Positions 53,791 through 61,522 of a stretch of 64,000 bases of DNA are shown here, piece by piece (positions within the stretch are counted from its first letter, which is position 1; the number at the start of each line of letters is the position of its first letter). Source of the stretch: Shewanella sp. GD04112 (lineage in GTDB: Bacteria; Pseudomonadota; Gammaproteobacteria; Enterobacterales; Shewanellaceae); NCBI RefSeq assembly GCF_029835735.1, contig NZ_JAOEAL010000001.1, forward strand, positions 744,001-808,000, given 5' to 3'. The notes beneath the pieces were generated by a model. It ran no database searches, was not told the origin of the DNA, and saw only the letters and a list, made by a program, of their open reading frames with translations. Both the position numbers and the translations under genes were made by a program.

Positions 53791-54873
53791 TTAATTATCG
53801 ACGACGACTTTCTCATCGATAATCACGGGCAGTACTTGCTCTTTGCCTTGGCGAATAACCGTCATCATGATTTTCTTGCCGGGCGTAGTTTCGGCAATTC
53901 TATCCATCAGCATTTCGACCCCAGGCACATCTTCACCATCGTATTTGATGATCACATCCCTTGGTTGTAGCTGCGCCCGTGCCGCAGGGCCATTAGGATC
54001 GACGCCTGTGACTAATACCCCACGTAAATCGGGTAGGTTGAGGATTTGCGCCACAACAGGGTTAATCGGCTCGCCAGAGATCCCTAAGGCACCACGGATC
54101 ACTCGACCATTTTTAATCAGTTTACCCATAATGCTGTGGGCCAATTTAATCGGGATCGCGAAGTTAATCCCGTGGCCACCACCTTCGCCGCCCACTTGGA
54201 AGGCGGCGGTGTTGATACCAATCAGGCTACCGTTAGTGTCGATTAAGGCGCCGCCTGAGTTACCGGCGTTAATTGCGGCATCTGTCTGTAAAAAGTCTAA
54301 ATAACCAGAACTTAAGCCGTTACGACCCGTGGCGCTGATAATGCCTTGGGTAATGGTTTGGCCGAGGTTATAAGGGTTACCAATCGCTAATACCACATCC
54401 CCAACCTGCGGCGGGCTGTCGAGATTGACTGGCACTGTTGGAAGATTATCGCCTTCGATCTTAAGCACAGAAAGATCGGTTTCGGGATCAAACCCTACGA
54501 CTTCCGAGGTGAATTTGCGGCCATCCTGCAGGGCCACCACAATTTCGTCGGCTTTTTTAATCACATGATAATTCGTGAGAATATAGCCTTCTTTACTCAT
54601 GATCACCCCTGAGCCTAGGCCTTGGAGGGAGCCTGAGTTTAGCGGACGGCTCTGATCGATACTTAAGCTATAAATATTGACTACGGCAGGGGCGGCGCGG
54701 CGTACGGCTTTAGCAAAGGAGAGTTCGACTGTATTGTTACCACGGTTTTGCAGTAACGAGCTGCCGAGATTTTTATTGTCGAAGTAGTGTGTAACTAACA
54801 AAAACATGGCCGCCATGATAAGGCCGAAGAGCACGGCTTTACCGAGATATAACAGGGTTTCTTTTATTGTCAT
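53791..54873 (-). CDS. degS: DegS periplasmic site-1 protease
   Basis: 360 residues. A single N-terminal membrane anchor (AVLFGLIMAAMFLLVTHYF), a trypsin-like domain with His in NYHVIKK, Asp in TDLSVLKI and Ser in GNSGGALI, and one PDZ domain (about residues 265-345). Known role: cleaves the anti-sigma factor RseA when its PDZ domain senses unfolded outer-membrane proteins, activating the sigma-E response. Downstream of degQ by 125 bases on the same strand, the usual pairing. Confidence 0.95.
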   Translation of the reverse strand: MTIKETLLYLGKAVLFGLIMAAMFLLVTHYFDNKNLGSSLLQNRGNNTVELSFAKAVRRAAPAVVNIYSLSIDQSRPLNSGSLQGLGSGVIMSKEGYILTNYHVIKKADEIVVALQDGRKFTSEVVGFDPETDLSVLKIEGDNLPTVPVNLDSPPQVGDVVLAIGNPYNLGQTITQGIISATGRNGLSSGYLDFLQTDAAINAGNSGGALIDTNGSLIGINTAAFQVGGEGGGHGINFAIPIKLAHSIMGKLIKNGRVIRGALGISGEPINPVVAQILNLPDLRGVLVTGVDPNGPAARAQLQPRDVIIKYDGEDVPGVEMLMDRIAETTPGKKIMMTVIRQGKEQVLPVIIDEKVVVDN

Positions 54874-54998
54874 GGCAGGCTAAGTATTGAAAAAGGTGAG
54901 TTAGATTAACATGTTTAACAAGTTAAAGCATAGGGAACCCGCGTTCCCTATGCTGATCCGCATCTGATTATGGGATAAAGATCAGAGCGGTGTACCGA

Positions 54999-56351
54999 TT
55001 AACGCAGCACTAAGTACAGCAAGCTCTTACCACGGAGGATCTTCAGGGCGACAGCGCCTTCTTGATCTTTGAGCTGCTCCTTGAGTGATTTCAGATCTTT
55101 CACCGCCGAACGGTTAATGCCGACAATCACATCGCCTTTTTGTAAGCCGCTCATTGCCGCAGGTGAGCCCTGAGCTACCTCAGTAATTTCCACCCCTTTC
55201 GAAGCGTTTTCTAGCGAGGCACCCTGTAGCATGGGGTGCACAGCGCCCGCAGCTTTTTCAGTGGTTTGGCTTGCTTCACCTAAGGTGACATTCACGGTTT
55301 TCTTATCGCCATCGCGGATAAGTCCCAGTTCAACCTTGGCACCCGCGCCCATAGTCGCGACTTTCGCCCGCAGCTCTTGGAACGATTTAATCGCACGACC
55401 ATCGACGCTGACGATAATATCGCCTGCCTTGATGCCGGCTTTTTCAGCGGCGCTGCCCGCGGTGACTTCATTCACAAAACCACCGTGCTGGGTATCTAAG
55501 CCAAAGCCTTGGGCGAGTTGGCTATCTAGGTCGCGGCCCGAAATCCCCAGTACGCCACGGCGAACTTCACCGTGCTCGGCAATTTGTGCCACGAGGTTTT
55601 TCACCATATTGGCGGGGATCGCAAAACCGATACCCACGTTACCACCGCCAGGGGCTACGATCGCGGTGTTAATACCGATCAGCTCACCTTTAAGGTTGAC
55701 CAGCGCGCCACCCGAGTTACCGCTGTTAATCGCCGCATCGGTTTGGATAAAGTTTTCAAGCATTTCAATGCCTAAGCCGCTGCGGCCTAGGGCGCTGACG
55801 ATCCCAGAGGTGACGGTTTGGCCTAAACCAAAGGGGTTACCGATGGCGACGGCAAAGTCACCCACGCGCAGTTCATCAGAATCTGAGGTTTTGATTGCGA
55901 CTAGATTTTTCGCTTCGATTTGCAGCAAGGCAATGTCGGACTCTGAATCGGTACCAATCAGCTTGGCTTTAACTTCACGGCCATCGTGCAGGCCGACTTG
56001 GATATCATCGGCACCATCGATCACATGGTTGTTGGTGACGATATAGCCTTTATCTGCGTCGATAATCACGCCTGAGCCTAAACCTCTAAAAGGACGCTCT
56101 TGCACTTGTTCTTGTGGTGCATTGGGGCCGAAGAAATAACGGAACACATCGGGGACACGTTGTTTAGACACGTGTGTGCCTGAAACCGCGACTGAAACCA
56201 CGGCGGGGGTCGTGCGCTCTAACATAGGCGCAAGACTTGGAATGGATTGACCCTCAACAGATTGCGGAATAGCGGCCTGTGAGACAGCGGGAATCATTGT
56301 CAGAGTTGCGGCTAACATTGCGGCTGAAAGTACAGATAGTTTCGTTTTCAT
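54999..56351 (-). CDS. degQ: DegQ/DegP periplasmic serine protease and chaperone
   Basis: 450 residues with a signal peptide ending near SQA. Trypsin-like domain with the His in NNHVIDG, Asp in SDIALLQI and Ser in GNSGGALV; two PDZ domains follow (about 255-345 and 360-445). The lack of the long Q-loop insertion that DegP has, and its position upstream of degS, favour DegQ. Quality control of periplasmic and outer-membrane proteins. A possible sigma-E promoter lies at 56461-56490. Confidence 0.93.
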   Translation of the reverse strand: MKTKLSVLSAAMLAATLTMIPAVSQAAIPQSVEGQSIPSLAPMLERTTPAVVSVAVSGTHVSKQRVPDVFRYFFGPNAPQEQVQERPFRGLGSGVIIDADKGYIVTNNHVIDGADDIQVGLHDGREVKAKLIGTDSESDIALLQIEAKNLVAIKTSDSDELRVGDFAVAIGNPFGLGQTVTSGIVSALGRSGLGIEMLENFIQTDAAINSGNSGGALVNLKGELIGINTAIVAPGGGNVGIGFAIPANMVKNLVAQIAEHGEVRRGVLGISGRDLDSQLAQGFGLDTQHGGFVNEVTAGSAAEKAGIKAGDIIVSVDGRAIKSFQELRAKVATMGAGAKVELGLIRDGDKKTVNVTLGEASQTTEKAAGAVHPMLQGASLENASKGVEITEVAQGSPAAMSGLQKGDVIVGINRSAVKDLKSLKEQLKDQEGAVALKILRGKSLLYLVLR

Positions 56352-56460
56352 CTATTCATAACTCCAAATAAGGGATCAAGGATCTGGATGTAATGCGTCG
56401 TGAGTTGTGTCCGCACCAGATCGAATCTGTATCGTTACCGGCTATTTGCCTAGGTAACCA

Positions 56461-56490
56461 TTCGGACACGCACCTCATTGAAAAAGTTCA
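56461..56490 (-). promoter_or_regulatory. Possible sigma-E promoter of degQ
   Basis: On the minus strand TGAACTT is followed 17 bases later by TCCGAA, close to the sigma-E -35 (GGAACTT) and -10 (TCTGA) elements. It sits about 110-140 bases before the degQ start. The remaining 56352-56809 gap shows no gene. Confidence 0.35.
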
Positions 56491-56809
56491 TCAATATTAA
56501 CAAAGGTTAATTTCTTAACGGCTATTTTATCAGCATTTTATTGAGTGTAACTTAAGTTAAACCTGTGGGCTTTTAAGGTCTTTTTCAAGTCTTAAAATGT
56601 TTCAATCGTCGCGTGAAATAAGTTAACAGCATAGCGCTTTATAAATAAGTTTTTATCCTTTCACGCTTAATCTTGCTCTATTTGGTGGCCGAGTGCCGAA
56701 ATATGGAATCCAGCGTCCTTTAGCTTGTTAGGGGATAAATATATGCCGCATCAGAGTGGCCGTGGTAATATCGACGCAGTTTTTCCAAAGGATAAAAGAG
56801 AATTATAAC

Positions 56810-57922
56810 GTGCCCCAGTTAAGCCCTTGGCAGCATTACCAAAAAGATCTTACTCGTGATGGTTTTTCCCATGATCCCGCGCAGGAAATGGCCGTAAAGG
56901 CGCTACAACGCGTCTACGAAGATTTAACCGCTGCCGAAGCACCAAGCTCACTCTTAGGTAAGTTATTGACCTCCTTTGGCCTTAAGTCTGCGCCTGTAGC
57001 GCCTAAGGGATTGTATCTCTGGGGCGGTGTCGGTCGCGGCAAAACCTATTTAATGGACACTTTTTTTGATGCGCTGCCAGGTAATCAAAAACTAAGGGCG
57101 CACTTTCATCGCTTTATGCATCAACTGCATTTGGATCTGGATGAGCTCAAAGGCACTCGCGATCCTTTATTAGTGATTGCCAAACAAATGGCGGCTAAAT
57201 ATCGAGTCATTTGTTTTGACGAGTTTTTTGTCTCCGATATCACAGATGCCATGCTACTTGGCACCTTATTCCAAGCCCTCTTTAAAGAAGGCGTGGTCTT
57301 AGTCGCTACTTCAAACATCATTCCCGATGATTTGTATAAAAACGGATTGCAACGGGCGCGATTCCTACCCGCGATCGCCTTGATCAATCAGCATTGTGAA
57401 GTACTCAATGTGGATTCGGGCATCGACTATCGCCTGCGCACTCTCGAGCAGGCTGAGATTTATCACCATCCACTCGATGAAGAGGCCGATACTAATCTGC
57501 TGCGTTATTTCCGCCAGTTAGCCCCCGAGGCCGAAATTTCAACCGATGCGATTGAAATCGAAGGGCGCGCAATCAGCATACGTCAACAGGCGCAAGGCGT
57601 GTTGCTCGCAGACTTCAGGGCCTTATGCGATGGGCCCCGAAGTCAGCGCGATTATATGGAGCTGGCGCGGATTTATCATACCGTGTTGGTGAGTGGCATC
57701 GAGCAAATGGGCGCGTTTTTAACGGGTGATGATATTGCCAGACGTTTCTTGGCCATGGTGGATGAGTTTTACGAGCGCAACGTTAAGCTGATCGTCTCCG
57801 CGCAGGTGCCGCTGGAAGAGATTTACGCCGATGGTTTATTGAGTTTTGAATTTAGACGCTGTCGCTCTCGCTTAATCGAAATGCAATCCCACGATTACTT
57901 AAAATCAGAGCATTTACCTTAG
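56810..57922 (+). CDS. zapE: ZapE, AFG1-family cell division ATPase
   Basis: About 370 residues. The start is uncertain: GTG at 56810 gives the normal family N-terminus (PQLSPWQHYQ), while an upstream in-frame start at 56756 would add 18 residues with poor support. Walker A GVGRGKTYLMD near residue 71, Walker B VICFDEFFV, and the AFG1 segment FEFRRCRSRLIEMQS at the end. In E. coli ZapE associates with the Z ring under stress. Single gene. Confidence 0.92.
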   Translation: MPQLSPWQHYQKDLTRDGFSHDPAQEMAVKALQRVYEDLTAAEAPSSLLGKLLTSFGLKSAPVAPKGLYLWGGVGRGKTYLMDTFFDALPGNQKLRAHFHRFMHQLHLDLDELKGTRDPLLVIAKQMAAKYRVICFDEFFVSDITDAMLLGTLFQALFKEGVVLVATSNIIPDDLYKNGLQRARFLPAIALINQHCEVLNVDSGIDYRLRTLEQAEIYHHPLDEEADTNLLRYFRQLAPEAEISTDAIEIEGRAISIRQQAQGVLLADFRALCDGPRSQRDYMELARIYHTVLVSGIEQMGAFLTGDDIARRFLAMVDEFYERNVKLIVSAQVPLEEIYADGLLSFEFRRCRSRLIEMQSHDYLKSEHLP

Positions 57923-58066
57923 GTTAGCGAGTGCCAGCTATTGGAGGTTAGCGCGTTTTTTATGCAAACCTCCTGTGGCTCATCCATCCCAGTGAAAATC
58001 AGCCTCACAGATCGATTTTTTATGATTTTTGTCAAAATATCAGGTGATTTTTAGCTCACGTTTGTC

Positions 58067-58218
58067 TATAATCCGCCACCTGCCCACGTTACTCCACCAA
58101 ATTAGGTGGAAGTTGTACGCCGAGTTAAGTACTCGAAGGGGTACTGAAAGGCAATTTTGTGTTGTTTACCATTGTAGGCAACATGTGAGACAGAAATTAA
58201 CTTTGGGTTTTTGTAATA
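58067..58218 (+). promoter_or_regulatory. rplM promoter and long leader
   Basis: A perfect -10 TATAAT at 58067-58072 with a poor -35, giving a leader of about 140 bases before the rplM ATG. Known gammaproteobacterial rplM leaders bind L13 for autoregulation. Here the leader contains hairpin arms such as CTCCACC/GGTGGAAG and AGTACTCGAAGGGGTACT, but I cannot prove the binding site. Confidence 0.5.
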
Positions 58219-58647
58219 ATGAAGACTTTTACTGCTACACCAGAAACTGTAACTCGTGACTGGTTCGTCGTTGATGCTGACGGCAAAACTTTAGGTCGTA
58301 TCGCTACCGAAATCGCTCTGCGTTTACGCGGTAAGCACAAGCCAGAATACACTCCTCACGTTGACACTGGTGATTACATCATCGTTATCAACGCTGAGAA
58401 AGTTACTGTTACTGGTAACAAAGCGCAAGGCAAGACGTACTACTCGCACTCAGGCTTCCCTGGTGGCATCAAGCAAATCAGCTTTGAAAAGCTGCAAGCT
58501 CACAAGCCAGAAATGATCATCGAGAAAGCAGTTAAGGGTATGTTACCAAAAGGTCCTCTGGGCCGTGCCATGTTCCGTAAACTGAAAGTTTACGCTGGCG
58601 CAGAACATAACCACGCTGCACAACAACCTCAAGTTCTTGATATCTAA
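58219..58647 (+). CDS. rplM: 50S ribosomal protein L13
   Basis: 142 residues, standard length. Begins [20 protein letters not shown] and contains [19 protein letters not shown], typical of L13. Codon use is highly biased as expected for a ribosomal protein. First gene of the rplM-rpsI operon, with a long leader that may mediate autoregulation. Confidence 0.98.
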
Positions 58648-58661
58648 ACGGGATTAAGCAA

Positions 58662-59054
58662 ATGGCTGCAACTCAGTACTACGGCACTGGCCGTCGCAAA
58701 ACCTCTACAGCACGCGTATTCGCTAAAGCTGGTAGTGGCAACATCGTTGTAAATCAACGTCCTTTGGACCAATACTTTGGTCGTGAAACTGCTCGTATGG
58801 TTGTTCGTCAACCATTAGAACTAGTTGAAATGACTGACAAGCTGGACATCTATGTAACTGTTAAGGGCGGTGGTATCACTGGCCAAGCAGGTGCAATCCG
58901 TCACGGTATCACTCGTGCTCTGATGCAATTAGATGAAGCTCTGCGTCCATCATTACGTTCTGCTGGTTTCGTAACCCGTGACGCTCGTAAAGTTGAGCGT
59001 AAGAAAGTGGGTCTACGTAAAGCACGTCGTAAGCCACAATTCTCTAAGCGTTAA
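58662..59054 (+). CDS. rpsI: 30S ribosomal protein S9
   Basis: 130 residues ending in KPQFSKR, the conserved basic tail that reaches the P-site tRNA. Begins [20 protein letters not shown]. Follows rplM by 14 bases in the standard two-gene operon; a terminator follows. Confidence 0.98.
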
Positions 59055-59070
59055 TACGTTTTGGAATCTC

Positions 59071-59098
59071 AAAAAACCCAGCTTATGCTGGGTTTTTT
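59071..59098 (+). terminator. Terminator of the rplM-rpsI operon
   Basis: Stem AAAAAACCCAGC/GCTGGGTTTTTT with a TTAT loop, 16 bases past the rpsI stop. Confidence 0.93.
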
Positions 59099-59167
59099 AT
59101 TGCCTAAAATTGGCTATGCTCGCGTTAATGAAAGTGTTTTTTGCTGACAGTTCGAAGAGAGGGGAAG

Positions 59168-59356
59168 ATGAGCTTACAGTTATTTATGCTGGCCGTGGCA
59201 TTGGTACTGATTTTGGAAGGTGTGGGGCCTTTGTTTTTCCCCAATAAATGGCGCCGATATTTAAACGAACTTTCTCATCAGAATCAGCAAGTTTTACGCC
59301 GAGTTGGCGGTTCTTTAGTCACCGCTGGGCTGGTCATTTTGATTATTTTTTCATAA
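59168..59356 (+). CDS. DUF2065 small membrane protein
   Basis: 62 residues from the ATG at 59168 (GAGGGGAAG upstream), nearly all in two hydrophobic segments (about 1-20 and 42-60), with GPLFFPNKWRRYLNEL between them. This is the YjeT/DUF2065 family, unknown function. It lies just upstream of purA, as in E. coli, where yjeT precedes purA. Confidence 0.88.
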   Translation: MSLQLFMLAVALVLILEGVGPLFFPNKWRRYLNELSHQNQQVLRRVGGSLVTAGLVILIIFS

Positions 59357-59422
59357 ATGCCTTACCACTTGCGGTTTAAAATCTGTTAGAATCCATTTTT
59401 AACCACAACCTTGCAGCAAACA

Positions 59423-60718
59423 ATGGGCAAAAACGTAGTTGTTCTCGGCACTCAATGGGGTGACGAAGGAAAAGGTAAGATTGTCGACCTTCTAACAGAA
59501 CAGGCAAAATATGTAGTTCGCTACCAAGGCGGTCACAACGCGGGTCACACTCTAGTGATCAATGGCGATAAAACCGTACTGCATCTGATCCCATCAGGCA
59601 TCCTACGCGACAATGTGAAATGCATTATCGGTAACGGTGTGGTGCTTGCACCAGACGCCCTGATGAAAGAGATCAAAATGCTCAAAGAGCGCGGCATTCC
59701 TGTTGAGGAACGTCTGCTGATCTCTGAAGCATGTCCGCTGATCCTACCATTCCACTGTGCCTTAGACATCGCTCGCGAAAAAGCGCGCGGTAACAAAGCT
59801 ATTGGTACTACGGGTCGTGGTATTGGTCCTGCGTATGAAGACAAGATTTCCCGTCGCGGTCTGCGTGTTGGCGATCTGTTCAATGCTGAACTATTTGCTG
59901 AAAAGCTGAAAGAAGTTATGGCATATCATAACTTTATGCTGACAGAGTACTACAAAGTTGACGCCGTAGATTACGAGCAAACACTGAGCGACGCGTTAGC
60001 CTTAGCTGACTACCTGAAGAGCATGTGTGTTGACGTAACTGAACTGTTGGATAACGCGCGTAAAGCGGGTGAGCCAATTCTGTTCGAAGGTGCACAAGGT
60101 ACGCTGTTAGACATCGACCACGGTACTTATCCATTTGTGACTTCGTCAAACACTACCGCAGGTGGTGTGGCGACAGGCAGCGGCTTTGGTCCACGTCATT
60201 TAGACTATGTCTTAGGTATCATGAAGGCATACACCACTCGCGTGGGTGCAGGTCCTTTCCCAACTGAACTCTTATGTGAAGTGGGTGATCATTTAGGGAC
60301 TAAAGGTCATGAATTTGGTGCGACTACCGGTCGTAAGCGTCGTCCAGGTTGGTTAGATGCAGTGGCAATGCGCCGCGCAGTACAAATCAACAGCGTAAGT
60401 GGCTTCTGCTTAACTAAGTTAGACGTACTCGATGGTCTGAAAGAAGTGAAGATCTGTGTGGGTTACCAACATCCAGATGGCACTATCTCTAAGGTTACGC
60501 CATTAGCGGCTGAAGGTTATGAGCAGGTCACGCCTGTTTATGAAACTATGCCAGGCTGGAGCGAGTCAACTTTCGGTGCGACCTCTTTAGAGCAGTTACC
60601 GCAAGCAGCTATCAACTACATCAAGCGCATTGAAGAGTTGTTAGAAACGCCGATCGACATCATTTCTACCGGTCCAGACCGTAATGAAACGATGATTTTA
60701 GTTAGCCCATTTAACTAA
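59423..60718 (+). CDS. purA: Adenylosuccinate synthetase
   Basis: 431 residues from the ATG at 59423; a TTG four codons earlier is not needed. Catalyses GTP-dependent ligation of IMP and aspartate in AMP synthesis. P-loop-like GTQWGDEGKGK near residue 9 and the HAGHT segment bind GTP and IMP. Terminator at 60727. Confidence 0.97.
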   Translation: MGKNVVVLGTQWGDEGKGKIVDLLTEQAKYVVRYQGGHNAGHTLVINGDKTVLHLIPSGILRDNVKCIIGNGVVLAPDALMKEIKMLKERGIPVEERLLISEACPLILPFHCALDIAREKARGNKAIGTTGRGIGPAYEDKISRRGLRVGDLFNAELFAEKLKEVMAYHNFMLTEYYKVDAVDYEQTLSDALALADYLKSMCVDVTELLDNARKAGEPILFEGAQGTLLDIDHGTYPFVTSSNTTAGGVATGSGFGPRHLDYVLGIMKAYTTRVGAGPFPTELLCEVGDHLGTKGHEFGATTGRKRRPGWLDAVAMRRAVQINSVSGFCLTKLDVLDGLKEVKICVGYQHPDGTISKVTPLAAEGYEQVTPVYETMPGWSESTFGATSLEQLPQAAINYIKRIEELLETPIDIISTGPDRNETMILVSPFN

Positions 60719-60726
60719 AATCGTAG

Positions 60727-60749
60727 AGGCCGTGTTTCACGGCCTTTTC
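60727..60749 (+). terminator. Terminator of purA
   Basis: Stem AGGCCGTG/CACGGCCT with a TTT loop followed by TTTCTTCC, eight bases past the purA stop. Confidence 0.85.
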
Positions 60750-60803
60750 TTCCTTTGTTGTTCCTTCCTGTTTGTTTTCTGTGGTTAGAAATTCGGCTTG
60801 AGC

Positions 60804-60830
60804 TCAAGAAATAGGTTATACTGCCGATGC
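60804..60830 (+). promoter_or_regulatory. Sigma-28 (FliA)-type promoter of motX
   Basis: TCAAG at 60804-60808 and GCCGATGC at 60823-60830, separated by 14 bases, closely match the flagellar FliA promoter (TCAAG, GCCGATAA). The -10 element overlaps the ATG at 60827, so transcription starts after it and translation must begin at 60863. Confidence 0.72.
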
Positions 60831-60862
60831 AAGTATTCACCCTATTGTCATTGAGAGTCGTT

Positions 60863-61483
60863 ATGCTACGTACTGCATTAGTTGCGCTGCTGCCCTTAGT
60901 ATCTTCAATGTGCTTTGCTGAAACACAGGCGGTGGATATTTATTCTCAAGATCAATTGCTTGAAATGATCCGCGGCGAAAAATATCTGGCAAGAGTTAAG
61001 CAAGATGACTGTCAGTTAGTGCAAGATATCGAAGCGCGCGCCGAAGTCTTAAAGCAGCCCCTGTACCAGTTTCTGTGGGGGGAGATGCTCAACCATGGCA
61101 CCTGCGTAAAAGCCAATGCAGTCAAAGGGATGGGATTATTGCAAGAGGCGGCCGAACAGGGCAGTCCCGAGGCCATGGTGAAACTTGCCGAATATTATCA
61201 AAATGGTAAGTTTGTTATTCGTAATAAAGACCGTGCGGTCACTTATTTATTGCCAGCGGCGGCGAGCGGCAGTTTAGCCGCGCGGATGATGCTGGTTCGT
61301 TTATACGGTGAAGGTTATGGTAGTCCAAGGGACTATGAAATGGCCTATAACTGGTTATACAACAATGTATTTACCGATGAGGCGACCAAGAAAAAAGCCT
61401 TGTCATTACTGCAGGTGTTAGCCGCTAAAATGCCCGCCAGTGCAGTGGCGCGGGCCCAGCAAGAGCACTTGCGAACCCGTTGA
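60863..61483 (+). CDS. motX: MotX, sodium-driven flagellar motor protein
   Basis: 206 residues from the ATG at 60863, chosen for the GAGAG upstream and because a FliA-type promoter overlaps the earlier ATG. Signal peptide ends near CFA. The mature part starts AVDIYSQDQLLEMIRGEKYL and has Sel1-type repeats (about residues 75-170). These features match MotX of Vibrio and Shewanella, a T-ring component needed by sodium-driven PomAB stators. In this window it stands alone, away from other flagellar genes. Confidence 0.88.
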   Translation: MLRTALVALLPLVSSMCFAETQAVDIYSQDQLLEMIRGEKYLARVKQDDCQLVQDIEARAEVLKQPLYQFLWGEMLNHGTCVKANAVKGMGLLQEAAEQGSPEAMVKLAEYYQNGKFVIRNKDRAVTYLLPAAASGSLAARMMLVRLYGEGYGSPRDYEMAYNWLYNNVFTDEATKKKALSLLQVLAAKMPASAVARAQQEHLRTR

Positions 61484-61522
61484 GATGTCTCTACTGATTG
61501 AGACAGAAATATTGGATATTGA

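Noticed and set aside
55231..56046. 271-codon plus-strand frame inside degQ
   Set aside because: Long, but antisense to a complete trypsin-like protease with intact catalytic triad; the frame has no sensible start context.
56756..56809. Longer N-terminus for zapE
   Set aside because: The added 18 residues do not resemble the family and the GTG at 56810 gives the usual start.
59411..59422. TTG start for purA
   Set aside because: The ATG at 59423 gives the standard MGKNVVVLGTQWGDEGKGK beginning.
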